From Pseudomonas sp. Bc-h (lineage in GTDB: Bacteria; Pseudomonadota; Gammaproteobacteria; Pseudomonadales; Pseudomonadaceae): a DNA stretch of 64,000 nt. Below are positions 1 through 8,410 of this stretch, piece after piece. The stretch is from NCBI RefSeq assembly GCF_002080045.1, contig NZ_MUIN01000017.1, positions 124,001 to 188,000 on the forward strand, in the 5' to 3' direction. The number at the start of each line of letters is the position of its first letter. Position 1 is the first letter of the stretch. The notes under the pieces are model-generated. The model was not told the DNA's origin, did not search any database, and worked only from the letters and a program-made list of their open reading frames with translations. Made by a program: the position numbers and the translations under genes.

Positions 1-19
1 TCGGTCTCAGGGGCGCTAC

Positions 20-47
20 CGCCGGCAAGCCGGACTGCTGCAGGTGG
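20..47. repeat. Half of a dispersed GCCGG...CTGC palindromic intergenic repeat
   Basis: A GCCGGCAAGCCGGACTGCTG stretch matches the right arm of the TGTAGCAG-type repeats at 13571-13639, 38945-39030 and 59590-59657. The left arm, if present, lies outside the window. Confidence 0.5.
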
Positions 48-140
48 GGTTTCGCGCTTCGATCCACAGGTTTCATCCAGCAAATCCGGCTTATATCGAC
101 CATCCGCCTGTCGCCGCTGTCGTTCGGCACGCCCGACAGC

Positions 141-146
141 TATAAT
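141..146 (+). promoter_or_regulatory. Candidate -10 element for proA
   Basis: A perfect TATAAT lies 35 bases before the proA start codon. No convincing -35 hexamer is visible 16-18 bases upstream, so this is a candidate only. Confidence 0.35.
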
Positions 147-181
147 CGGCCGCTTTCTTCTCTGCCAAGACCTCTGAGACC

Positions 182-1450
182 ATGACTGAGTCCGTTCTTG
201 ACTATATGACCCGTCTGGGTCGCGCCGCCCGTGAAGCCTCGCGTGTGATCGGCCGCGCCAGTACCGCGCAGAAAAACCGCGCGCTGGGCGCCACTGCCGC
301 TGCACTGGACGCCGCTCGGGCCGAGCTGACTGCTGCCAATGAGCAGGACCTCGCCGCCGGCCGCGCCAATGGTCTTGAACCTGCCTTGCTTGAACGTCTC
401 GCCCTGACCCCGGCTCGTATCGACAGCATGATCGCCGGTTTGCGTCAGGTCGCCAGCCTCCCGGACCCGGTCGGCACCATTCGCGACATGAACTTCCAGC
501 CTTCCGGCATCCAGGTTGGCAAGATGCGCGTGCCGCTGGGCGTGGTCGGCATCATCTATGAGTCGCGTCCGAACGTGACCATCGACGCTGCCAGTCTGTG
601 TCTGAAGTCCGGCAACGCGACCATCCTGCGGGGTGGCTCCGAGGCCATCAATTCCAATCGCGCCATCGCCGCCTGCGTTCAGCGCGGTCTTGCCGAAGCC
701 GGTCTGCCTGCTGCCGTGGTGCAAGTGGTCGAAACCACCGACCGCGCCGCAGTCGGCGCATTGATCACCATGCCCGAGTATGTGGACGTCATCGTTCCCC
801 GTGGCGGCAAAGGCCTGATCGAGCGCGTCAGCCGCGAGGCCAAGGTGCCGGTCATAAAGCACCTGGATGGCATCTGTCACGTGTATGTCAGTGCCCATGC
901 CGATCTGGTTGCGGCCCAGCGCATCAGTTTCAACGCAAAGACCTATCGCTACGGCATCTGCGGCGCCATGGAAACCCTGCTGGTGGATCAGGCGATTGCT
1001 GCCGATTTCCTGCCGCAGATGGCCGGTCAGTTTCGCGAGAAGGGCGTGGAGTTGCGTGGTTGCGAGCGTACCCGCGACTTGATCGACGCGATCCCGGCGA
1101 CCGAAGAAGACTGGCACACCGAGTATCTGGCGCCGATCCTGTCGATCCGCGTTGTGACCGGTCTGGATCAGGCCATCGAGCACATTAACCATTACGGCTC
1201 GCATCACAGCGATGCCATCATCTCCGATTCTCAGGCTCAGACTCGCCGCTTCATGGCTGAAGTCGACTCCAGTTCGGTGATGATCAACGCGCCTACCTGC
1301 TTTGCCGATGGCTTCGAGTACGGGCTGGGCGCGGAAATCGGTATTTCCACCGACAAGATCCACGCCCGTGGCCCGGTGGGGCTGGAAGGCCTGACCTGCG
1401 AGAAGTACGTCGTCATTGGCGACGGTACGCAGTTGCGCGGTCAAGCCTGA
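182..1450 (+). CDS. proA: Glutamate-5-semialdehyde dehydrogenase (gamma-glutamyl phosphate reductase)
   Basis: This 422-residue cytoplasmic enzyme carries out the second step of proline synthesis, the NADPH-dependent reduction of L-glutamyl 5-phosphate to glutamate 5-semialdehyde. The aldehyde-dehydrogenase fold is recognisable from end to end. It includes the NAKTYRYGICGAMETL block holding the likely catalytic Cys260 and the C-terminal ARGPVGLEGLT segment. Length is normal for the family. The ATG at 182 sits behind a TATAAT and is followed by the expected N-terminus; the ribosome binding site is weak. It heads the plus-strand run proA-nadD-rsfS-rlmH, an order conserved in Pseudomonas. proB is not in the window. 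Confidence 0.97.
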   Translation: MTESVLDYMTRLGRAAREASRVIGRASTAQKNRALGATAAALDAARAELTAANEQDLAAGRANGLEPALLERLALTPARIDSMIAGLRQVASLPDPVGTIRDMNFQPSGIQVGKMRVPLGVVGIIYESRPNVTIDAASLCLKSGNATILRGGSEAINSNRAIAACVQRGLAEAGLPAAVVQVVETTDRAAVGALITMPEYVDVIVPRGGKGLIERVSREAKVPVIKHLDGICHVYVSAHADLVAAQRISFNAKTYRYGICGAMETLLVDQAIAADFLPQMAGQFREKGVELRGCERTRDLIDAIPATEEDWHTEYLAPILSIRVVTGLDQAIEHINHYGSHHSDAIISDSQAQTRRFMAEVDSSSVMINAPTCFADGFEYGLGAEIGISTDKIHARGPVGLEGLTCEKYVVIGDGTQLRGQA

Positions 1451-1493
1451 CTTGGCTGATAGCCGCCAGCACGCAGGCAAAGGTGCAACTAAG

Positions 1494-2177
1494 GTGAACG
1501 ATGCCGCCGGCGCTTCGGGCCATGCAGCGCGCACGCCCAAGCGTATCGGTATGCTCGGCGGGACCTTCGATCCCGTGCATATCGGCCATTTGCGCGGCGC
1601 GCTGGAAGTCGCCGCGCTGCTTGAACTCGATGAGTTGCGTCTGACGCCCAGCGCCAGACCGCCTCATCGCGATATGCCAGGTGTATCAGCGCAGGACCGT
1701 CTGGCGATGGTTCGCAGTGCGGTACAAGGCGTATCGCCATTGACGGTGGATGACCGCGAATTATTGCGGGATAAACCGTCTTACACCATCGACACGCTGG
1801 AATCGATGCGCGCGGAACTGGCGCCCGATGACCAGCTGTTTTTATTGCTGGGTTGGGACGCCTTTTGCGGGCTGCCCAGCTGGCATCGTTGGGAAGAGTT
1901 GCTGGAGCACTGCCATATCGTGGTGCTGCAACGCCCGGACGCCGACAGCGAGTCGCCGGACGCCATGCGTAACCTGCTGGCGGCGCGCGCGGTCAGCGAT
2001 CCGAAGGCCCTGAAAGGGCCCGGCGGACACATTACATTCGTCTGGCAGACGCCGCTTTCGGTGTCTGCCACCCAGATCCGCCAACTGCTGGCCAGCGGGA
2101 AGTCGGTACGTTTTCTGGTGCCAGACGCAGTACTGGCCTACATCGAGGCGCACGGGCTGTACCGTGCGCCCAATTGA
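1494..2177 (+). CDS. nadD: Nicotinate-nucleotide adenylyltransferase
   Basis: NadD transfers AMP from ATP to nicotinate mononucleotide, giving deamido-NAD in NAD synthesis. The nucleotidyltransferase signature GGTFDPVHIGHL lies at residues 22-33 and the C-terminal SATQIR (the ISSTxxR-type motif) near residue 188. The open frame runs back to 1416 inside proA. I prefer the GTG at 1494 because AAAGG lies about ten bases upstream and it gives 227 residues with only a short leader before the conserved RIGMLGG. An ATG deeper in the frame would remove the fold's first strand. It follows proA by 43 bases and precedes rsfS by 16, so cotranscription is likely. Confidence 0.95.
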   Translation: MNDAAGASGHAARTPKRIGMLGGTFDPVHIGHLRGALEVAALLELDELRLTPSARPPHRDMPGVSAQDRLAMVRSAVQGVSPLTVDDRELLRDKPSYTIDTLESMRAELAPDDQLFLLLGWDAFCGLPSWHRWEELLEHCHIVVLQRPDADSESPDAMRNLLAARAVSDPKALKGPGGHITFVWQTPLSVSATQIRQLLASGKSVRFLVPDAVLAYIEAHGLYRAPN

Positions 2178-2193
2178 ACTGAATGAGTTTTTT

Positions 2194-2586
2194 ATGACAA
2201 AGCAAAAAATTTCCGTTTCCGGCGAAGAGCTGGTTGAACTGACCAAGGCCGCTCTGGAAGACGTCAAGGCTCAGGACATCCTGGTCATCGACGTCAAGGA
2301 CAAACACAGCCTGACCGACTACATGGTGATCGCCACCGGTACGTCGAACCGTCAGATCAATGCGATGCTCGACAAGGTTCGCGAGAACGTCAAGGCCAAG
2401 GGCGCACAGCCTCTGGGCGAAGAAGGCAAAGGCGAAAGCGACTGGGTGCTGTTGGACCTGGGTGACGTGATCGTGCACATGATGACCGCCGCTGCCCGTC
2501 AGTTCTACGACCTGGAACGTCTGTGGCAAGGTGCCGAACAGAGCCGTGCCGCCAGCGGTGCGCATCACACGCCGGGCAACGAATAA
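2194..2586 (+). CDS. rsfS: Ribosomal silencing factor RsfS (DUF143)
   Basis: RsfS binds ribosomal protein uL14 on the 50S subunit and blocks subunit joining when cells starve. The 130-residue product has the whole Oligomerisation/DUF143 domain (about residues 8-108), with DILVIDVKDKHSLTDYMVIATG and WVLLDLGDVIVHMM. The frame extends upstream to 2164, overlapping nadD. The ATG at 2194 matches the family N-terminus (MTKQKISVSGEEL) and is chosen, although its ribosome binding site is weak. The C-terminal 20 residues are low in complexity and probably disordered. It lies between nadD and rlmH, the standard arrangement. Confidence 0.95.
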   Translation: MTKQKISVSGEELVELTKAALEDVKAQDILVIDVKDKHSLTDYMVIATGTSNRQINAMLDKVRENVKAKGAQPLGEEGKGESDWVLLDLGDVIVHMMTAAARQFYDLERLWQGAEQSRAASGAHHTPGNE

Positions 2587-2595
2587 GGCCTTGTC

Positions 2596-3063
2596 GTGCG
2601 TCTGCGTCTGATTGCTGTTGGTTCACGCATGCCTAAATGGGTGGAAGAGGGTTGGCATGAATATGCCAAGCGTCTGCCATCCGAACTGGCTCTGGAGCTG
2701 GTGGAAATTCCGCTCAATACCCGTGGCAAGAACGCCGACGTGGCCCGCCTGATCCGTCAGGAAGGTGAGGCCATGCTGGCGAAAGTGCAGCCGGGCGAGC
2801 GGATCGTCACCCTCGAAGTTCACGGCAAACCGTGGAGCACCGAGCAGCTGTCGGTCGAGCTCGACCGCTGGCGTCTGGATTCGCGCACGGTGAACCTGAT
2901 GGTCGGCGGCCCCGAGGGGCTGGCGCCGGAAGTCTGTGCCCGTGCCGAGCAGCGTTGGTCGTTATCGCCGTTGACGTTGCCGCACCCGCTGGTGCGCATC
3001 CTCATCGGTGAGCAGATTTATCGTGCCTGGACAGTGCTGTCCGGTCACCCTTATCACAAGTAG
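2596..3063 (+). CDS. rlmH: 23S rRNA (pseudouridine1915-N3)-methyltransferase
   Basis: RlmH is a small SPOUT methyltransferase that uses S-adenosylmethionine to methylate pseudouridine 1915 in helix 69 of 23S rRNA on the 70S ribosome. The 155-residue length is exact for the family. The AdoMet-binding knot is seen in VGGPEGLAPEV (GGPEG 104-108) and in the C-terminal LTLPHPLVRILIGEQIYRAW. Translation starts at a GTG only nine bases after the rsfS stop, suggesting coupling. mrdA begins 31 bases downstream, so this ribosome gene runs directly into the cell-shape operon. Confidence 0.97.
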   Translation: MRLRLIAVGSRMPKWVEEGWHEYAKRLPSELALELVEIPLNTRGKNADVARLIRQEGEAMLAKVQPGERIVTLEVHGKPWSTEQLSVELDRWRLDSRTVNLMVGGPEGLAPEVCARAEQRWSLSPLTLPHPLVRILIGEQIYRAWTVLSGHPYHK

Positions 3064-3094
3064 CGCCGCTGCCTTCACTGTGAACACGCCCTAA

Positions 3095-4996
3095 ATGTCT
3101 CAGCCGATTCGCCTGAAAGACCACGAAAAGGACGCACGCCTTGTGCGCAGCCGGGTCGTGGTCGGTGCAGTGGCCGTGATCGTGCTGATTTGCGTGTTGG
3201 TGGCGCGGCTGTATTTCCTTCAGGTCATCCAGTACGACTATCACTCGACACTGTCGGAAAACAACCGCGTTCATGTGCAGCCGATTCCGCCGAGCCGCGG
3301 GTTGATCTTCGACCGCAACGGCGTGGTCATTGCCGATAACCGCCCCAGCTTCAATCTGAGCATGACCCGCGAACGCTCAGGCGGTGACTGGGCCCAGGTG
3401 CTCGACACGATCATCGAAGTGCTTGAGCTGACGCCGGATGACCGGATCATCTTCGAAAAGCGCATGAAACAAGGGCGTCGCCCGTTTGAACCGGTGCCGA
3501 TCCTGTTCGAGCTGACCGAAGAGCAGATCGCCCGGATCGCCGTCAACCAGTTCCGCCTGCCCGGCGTTGAAGTGGTGGCGCAACTGATTCGACACTACCC
3601 GCAGGGCGCGCATTTTGCGCACTCCGTGGGTTACATGGGGCGGATCAACGAGAAAGAACTGAAAAGCCTCGATCCCGTGAATTACAGTGGCACCCATCAC
3701 ATGGGCAAGACCGGTATCGAGCGCTTCTACGAGCCTGAGCTGCACGGTCAGGTCGGCTATGAAGAGGTCGAGACCAACGCCCGTGGCCGCGTGTTGCGCG
3801 TGCTGAAACGTACCGATCCGGTTCCCGGCAAGGACATCGTCCTGAGCCTGGATATCCAGTTGCAGGAAGCGGCCGAGGCTGCATTGGGCGGGCGTCGCGG
3901 GGCCGTCGTGGCGCTGGATCCGAGCACCGGCGAAGTACTGGCGATGGTCAGTCAGCCGAGCTTCGACCCTAACCTGTTCGTTACCGGCATCAGCTTCAAG
4001 GCCTATTCCGAGCTGCGCGATTCGGTGGACCGTCCGCTGTTCAACCGCATTCTTCGCGGTCTGTATCCTCCCGGCTCGACCATCAAGCCCGCCGTGGCCA
4101 TTGCCGGCCTCGACACAGGCGTGGTGACTGCCAGTACCCGGGTGTTCGACCCCGGCTACTACATGCTGCCCAATTACGATCACAAGTACCGCAACTGGAA
4201 CCGCACCGGTGACGGCTGGGTCGATCTGGACACGGCAATCATGCGGTCCAACGACACCTATTTCTATGATCTGGCGCACAAGGTCGGCATCGATCGCCTG
4301 TCCACATACCTGAACAAGTTCGGCATCGGCCAGAAGGTCTCGCTGGACATGTTCGAGGAATCGCCGGGCCTGATGCCGTCCCGCGACTGGAAACGTATTA
4401 CCCGTCGTCAGGCCTGGTTCCCGGGGGAAACGCTGATTCTCGGGATCGGTCAGGGCTACATGCAGGCCACTCCCCTGCAACTGGCGCAGGCCACGGCGCT
4501 GGTGGCGAACAAGGGCAAATGGAATCGTCCGCATCTGGCCAAGACTGTCGAAGGCCAGAAGCCGGTGGACGAAAACCCGATGCCCGATATCGTCCTGCGC
4601 GATCCGTCCGACTGGGCCAAGGTCAACCACGGCATGCAGCAGGTGATGCACGGTGCCCGGGGTACTGCGCGCAAGGCCGCGATAGGCTCGCAATACCGCA
4701 TTGCTGGCAAGAGCGGCACCGCGCAAGTCGTCGCCATCCGCCAGGGCGAAAAATACGATCGCTCGAAAGTGCAGGAGCGCCACCGCGACCACGCCTTGTT
4801 CGTGGGCTTCGCGCCGGCCGACAACCCGAAAATCGTCGTCGCCGTGATGATCGAGAACGGCGAGTCCGGTTCCGGGGTGGCAGCGCCGGTCGTGCGTCAG
4901 GTCATGGATGCCTGGCTGCTGGACCCCCAAGGCCATCTCAAACCCGAATACGCCAGCAATACACTGCCTCCGGAGACCGCGGCCCGTGAAGAGTAA
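3095..4996 (+). CDS. mrdA: Penicillin-binding protein 2 (elongasome transpeptidase)
   Basis: PBP2 is the class B transpeptidase of the rod complex and cross-links peptidoglycan during side-wall elongation; beta-lactams such as mecillinam target it. The 633-residue protein has a short cytoplasmic tail, one membrane segment (about 24-45), a pedestal/dimerisation domain and the transpeptidase domain. Active-site motifs are SxxK at Ser328 (GSTIK), SND at 385-387 and KSGT at 539-542. The gene overlaps rodA at its 3' end, in keeping with 1:1 function with its glycosyltransferase partner. Confidence 0.97.
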   Translation: MSQPIRLKDHEKDARLVRSRVVVGAVAVIVLICVLVARLYFLQVIQYDYHSTLSENNRVHVQPIPPSRGLIFDRNGVVIADNRPSFNLSMTRERSGGDWAQVLDTIIEVLELTPDDRIIFEKRMKQGRRPFEPVPILFELTEEQIARIAVNQFRLPGVEVVAQLIRHYPQGAHFAHSVGYMGRINEKELKSLDPVNYSGTHHMGKTGIERFYEPELHGQVGYEEVETNARGRVLRVLKRTDPVPGKDIVLSLDIQLQEAAEAALGGRRGAVVALDPSTGEVLAMVSQPSFDPNLFVTGISFKAYSELRDSVDRPLFNRILRGLYPPGSTIKPAVAIAGLDTGVVTASTRVFDPGYYMLPNYDHKYRNWNRTGDGWVDLDTAIMRSNDTYFYDLAHKVGIDRLSTYLNKFGIGQKVSLDMFEESPGLMPSRDWKRITRRQAWFPGETLILGIGQGYMQATPLQLAQATALVANKGKWNRPHLAKTVEGQKPVDENPMPDIVLRDPSDWAKVNHGMQQVMHGARGTARKAAIGSQYRIAGKSGTAQVVAIRQGEKYDRSKVQERHRDHALFVGFAPADNPKIVVAVMIENGESGSGVAAPVVRQVMDAWLLDPQGHLKPEYASNTLPPETAAREE

Positions 4997-6131
4997 TTTC
5001 GACCGCATCCTCTCCAGTGAAGATGTGATGCGCCGTCGCGCCACCTTCCTGCAGAAAATCCATGTCGACGGCCCGCTGCTGATCCTGTTGCTGACGCTGG
5101 CCGCAGGCAGCCTGTTCGTCCTTTATTCGGCCAGCGGCAAGAGCTGGGACCTGCTGATCAAACAGGCCACCTCGTTCGGTATCGGGCTGGTGTCGATGTT
5201 CGTCATTGCGCAACTCGAGCCTCGCTTCATGGCGCGCTGGGTGCCGATTGCCTACATCTTCGGCGTGTTGCTGCTGGTGGCGGTGGACGTCATGGGCCAC
5301 AACGCCATGGGTGCAACGCGCTGGATCAACATTCCGGGGGTGATTCGCTTCCAGCCCTCGGAATTCATGAAGATCATCATGCCGGCGACCATCGCCTGGT
5401 ACCTGTCCAAGCGCACGCTGCCACCTCATCTGAAGCACGTCGCGGTCAGTCTCGGGCTGATCGGGCTGCCGTTTATCCTCATCGTGCGCCAGCCGGACCT
5501 CGGTACTTCGCTGCTGATTCTCGCTTCCGGGACCTTCGTGCTGTTCATGGCCGGGTTGCGCTGGCGCTGGATCATCAGCGTGATCGCAGCAGCGGTGCCG
5601 GTTGCAGTGGCGATGTGGTTCTTCTTCATGCACGACTACCAGAAGCAGCGGATCCTGACGTTCCTCGATCCTGAAAGCGATCCGTTGGGCACGGGCTGGA
5701 ACATCATTCAGTCGAAGGCGGCCATCGGCTCGGGCGGCGTGTTCGGCAAGGGCTGGCTGCTGGGCACCCAGTCGCACCTGGACTTCCTGCCGGAAAGCCA
5801 CACCGACTTCATCATCGCGGTACTGGGCGAAGAGTTCGGGCTGGTGGGCATCTGCGCGCTGTTGCTGATCTATCTGCTGCTGATCGGTCGCGGTCTGGTG
5901 ATCACCGCCCAGGCGCAGACGCTCTACGGCAAGTTGCTCGCGGGCAGCCTGACCATGACGTTTTTTGTTTATGTTTTCGTCAACATCGGTATGGTCAGCG
6001 GCTTGCTGCCGGTGGTGGGTGTGCCATTGCCCTTCATTAGCTACGGCGGAACTTCGCTGGTGACGCTGCTGTCAGCGTTTGGGGTTTTGATGTCGATCCA
6101 TACGCATCGCAAGTGGATCGCTCAGGTTTGA
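4986..6131 (+). CDS. rodA: Rod shape-determining peptidoglycan glycosyltransferase RodA
   Basis: RodA is the SEDS-family glycan-strand polymerase that works with PBP2 in the elongasome. About ten hydrophobic segments are visible. SEDS landmarks include GATRWINIPGVIRFQPSEFMK, QPDLGTSLLI, and the C-terminal GLLPVVGVPLPFISYGGTS. Two starts are possible: GTG at 4986 (381 residues, GGAG ten bases upstream, overlapping mrdA by 11 bases) and ATG at 5028 (367 residues). I chose the GTG because of the better ribosome binding site and because the extra residues NFDRILSSEDVM look like family sequence. Confidence 0.95.
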   Translation: MKSNFDRILSSEDVMRRRATFLQKIHVDGPLLILLLTLAAGSLFVLYSASGKSWDLLIKQATSFGIGLVSMFVIAQLEPRFMARWVPIAYIFGVLLLVAVDVMGHNAMGATRWINIPGVIRFQPSEFMKIIMPATIAWYLSKRTLPPHLKHVAVSLGLIGLPFILIVRQPDLGTSLLILASGTFVLFMAGLRWRWIISVIAAAVPVAVAMWFFFMHDYQKQRILTFLDPESDPLGTGWNIIQSKAAIGSGGVFGKGWLLGTQSHLDFLPESHTDFIIAVLGEEFGLVGICALLLIYLLLIGRGLVITAQAQTLYGKLLAGSLTMTFFVYVFVNIGMVSGLLPVVGVPLPFISYGGTSLVTLLSAFGVLMSIHTHRKWIAQV

Positions 6132-6172
6132 TTACAGTGAATAACCGCTCAGGTTTAAAGGTCAGGAACTCA

Positions 6173-7183
6173 ATGCAAGTAGTGCGTGGCTGGGCTGCTC
6201 GATATGTGCCGCTGGTCGGTCTGATGGGCATCCTCGGTTCAGTGCAGGAGTCGCTTGCGGGTGACTATGAGGGCTCTCCTCAAGTCGCTCAGTTCGTCAG
6301 CGATATGACCCGCGATTACGGATTCGCGGGTGAGCAACTGATTGAAGTCTTCCGGGATGTGCAGCGCAAACAGTCGATTCTCGACGCGATTTCGCGGCCG
6401 GCCGAACGGGTCAAGCCATGGAAGGATTATCGCCCCATGTTCCTCACCGATGCGCGTATCGCTCGGGGTGTGGACTTCTGGCGGCAGCATGAAGCTGCTC
6501 TGGCGCGCGCCGAGCAGGAGTACGGCGTACCGGCTCAGGTGATCGTGGCGATTATTGGCGTTGAAACATTTTTCGGACGTAATACCGGAAATTACCGGGT
6601 AATCGATGCGTTATCGACCCTCAGTTTCGACTATCCTCCCCGTGCGGAATTTTTCCGCAAGGAGCTGCGCGAGTTTTTGCTGTTGGCGCGTGAGGAGCAG
6701 GTAGACCCGTTGACGCTCAAAGGTTCGTACGCCGGAGCGATGGGTCTGCCACAGTTCATGCCGAGCAGTTTCCGCGCCTATGCGGTGGATTTTGACGGGG
6801 ACGGCCACATCAACATCTGGAACGATCCGGATGACGCCATTGGCAGCGTCGCCAGTTATTTCAAGCGCCATGGATGGGTCGCGGGTGAGCCCGTCGTCAG
6901 CCGCGCGAGCGTTCGCGGCGACCGTGTCGATGAGGGTTTGAGCCCCGGAATCGAGCCGGTGAAGACTGTCGGGGAGTTGCGAGCCTTGGGGTGGGCGAGT
7001 CATGATGCGCTGCGCGACGATATGCCGGTCACGGCTTTTCGCCTCGAAGGCGACAGTGGCCCTGAATACTGGATGGGTTTGAAGAATTTTTACGCAATCA
7101 CGCGTTACAACCGCAGCGTGATGTACGCCATGGCCGTGCATCAGCTGTCTGAAATGCTTGTTCAAGCTCGGGGCGTCAAGTAA
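6173..7183 (+). CDS. mltB: Membrane-bound lytic murein transglycosylase B
   Basis: MltB cleaves the MurNAc-GlcNAc bond of peptidoglycan, leaving 1,6-anhydro-MurNAc ends, and helps wall turnover. The start at 6173 (AGGAA ribosome binding site) gives 336 residues. A hydrophobic N-terminal export segment (residues about 1-29) is followed by the Slt35/GH103 domain. The catalytic acid is Glu131 in GVETFFGRN, followed by GSYAGAMGLPQFMPSSFR and the calcium-loop-like DFDGDGHINIW. No lipobox cysteine is seen, so the protein may be periplasmic and soluble (compare P. aeruginosa SltB1, which occupies the same locus). The stop overlaps the rlpA start by one base. Confidence 0.94.
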   Translation: MQVVRGWAARYVPLVGLMGILGSVQESLAGDYEGSPQVAQFVSDMTRDYGFAGEQLIEVFRDVQRKQSILDAISRPAERVKPWKDYRPMFLTDARIARGVDFWRQHEAALARAEQEYGVPAQVIVAIIGVETFFGRNTGNYRVIDALSTLSFDYPPRAEFFRKELREFLLLAREEQVDPLTLKGSYAGAMGLPQFMPSSFRAYAVDFDGDGHINIWNDPDDAIGSVASYFKRHGWVAGEPVVSRASVRGDRVDEGLSPGIEPVKTVGELRALGWASHDALRDDMPVTAFRLEGDSGPEYWMGLKNFYAITRYNRSVMYAMAVHQLSEMLVQARGVK

Positions 7184-8214
7184 TGCGGTCATTGCCGATG
7201 CAACAACCATTGAAGCTGATGGCCTTCGCGGCGCTGGCATTGCTTGTCGTCAGTTGCTCCACCAGCCGACCTACGCAACAGGGCAATGTCATCCGCGCGC
7301 AGCCGGGCCTGGATATCAACCGCGCGCATAAAGATGGCGCGCCATGGTGGGATGTCGACGTCTCGCGCATTCCGGATGCCGTACCGACCTTGCACACCGG
7401 TCCTTACAAGGCCAACCCATACACGGTATTGGGCAAGACCTATTTCCCGCTCAGCGACTCCAGCAATTACACCGCGACCGGTACGGCGTCCTGGTATGGC
7501 ACCAAGTTCCATGGCCAGAACACCGCCAACGGCGAGGTTTATGACCTGTACGGCATGAGCGCGGCGCACAAGACGTTGCCACTGCCCAGTTATGTCCGCG
7601 TGACCAACCTGGACAACAATCGCACCGTGATTTTGCGGGTCAACGATCGCGGGCCGTTCTATTCCGATCGCATCATCGATTTGTCCTACGCCGCGGCGAA
7701 GAAGCTCGGCTATGCCGAAATCGGCACCGCACGGGTCAAAGTCGAGGGGATCGATCCTGCGCAGTACTGGGCGCAGCGCGGCAAACCTGCGCCGTTGATG
7801 CTCGACCAGCCGCAAGTGGCAAGCAACCCGCCGCCACGGCAGGCGCCGGTCGCAACGCCAGTGATCACAGCTTCCGCAGGCACCATCGAACAATGGACGC
7901 CGCCACCGGCACAGCACGCCGCACCGGTTTCGCCGGTTCCGATCGACGCAAAAAAAAACGCTTCCGGACAAGCGTCTGGGCTGTTTCTCCAGGTGGGAGC
8001 CTTCGCCAACCCGGACGCTGCGGAACTCCTGAGGTCGAAACTGAGCGGGATGGTTCGGGCCCCGGTTTTCGTGAGTTCGATAGCGCGCAATCAACAGACG
8101 CTTTACCGCGTACGGATGGGGCCGGTCGACACGCCGGGTGAAGCCCAGCAACTGCAGAACAGCGTGCGGTCGGCCAATCTGGGCTCGCCAAGCGTGGTTA
8201 CATCGGATCAGTAA
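7183..8214 (+). CDS. rlpA: Septal-ring lytic transglycosylase RlpA, outer-membrane lipoprotein
   Basis: In Pseudomonas RlpA acts on denuded glycan strands at the septum and helps daughter-cell separation. A lipoprotein signal ends in LLVVSC with Cys25 as the lipidation site. The double-psi beta-barrel domain (about 95-185) contains GTASWYGTKFHGQNTANGE and the VNDRGPF motif. A Pro/Ala-rich linker (about 200-260) leads to a SPOR domain (about 263-340) that targets denuded septal glycans. The ATG overlaps the mltB stop (TAATG), so translation is probably coupled. A Met at residue 6 is an alternative start and would keep the signal peptide. Confidence 0.95.
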   Translation: MRSLPMQQPLKLMAFAALALLVVSCSTSRPTQQGNVIRAQPGLDINRAHKDGAPWWDVDVSRIPDAVPTLHTGPYKANPYTVLGKTYFPLSDSSNYTATGTASWYGTKFHGQNTANGEVYDLYGMSAAHKTLPLPSYVRVTNLDNNRTVILRVNDRGPFYSDRIIDLSYAAAKKLGYAEIGTARVKVEGIDPAQYWAQRGKPAPLMLDQPQVASNPPPRQAPVATPVITASAGTIEQWTPPPAQHAAPVSPVPIDAKKNASGQASGLFLQVGAFANPDAAELLRSKLSGMVRAPVFVSSIARNQQTLYRVRMGPVDTPGEAQQLQNSVRSANLGSPSVVTSDQ

Positions 8215-8410
8215 CGTCAGATCAATGATTCGACACTCGGCAACGAGGTCGAATCGAAGCTGCCTGGCAAGCGACTTGCCGCCAGAGCAAGCGTTGTCAG
8301 CAGCTTTTCACGGGATCATCTGTAGAATGTGAGCCCGTTTGCCGGGACAGCCCGGCACCACCGCTTTGCCCGCGAGGGCATGTTTGCCCATTAGCATTTT
8401 CGAGAGACGG

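Noticed and set aside
140..1540. A 466-codon minus-strand frame opposite proA
   Set aside because: ProA is clear on the plus strand; the antisense product has shadow-like composition only.
3377..5044. A 555-codon minus-strand frame opposite mrdA
   Set aside because: It is the antisense shadow of PBP2, with His/Gln/Arg-rich composition typical of such shadows and no ribosome binding site or domain.
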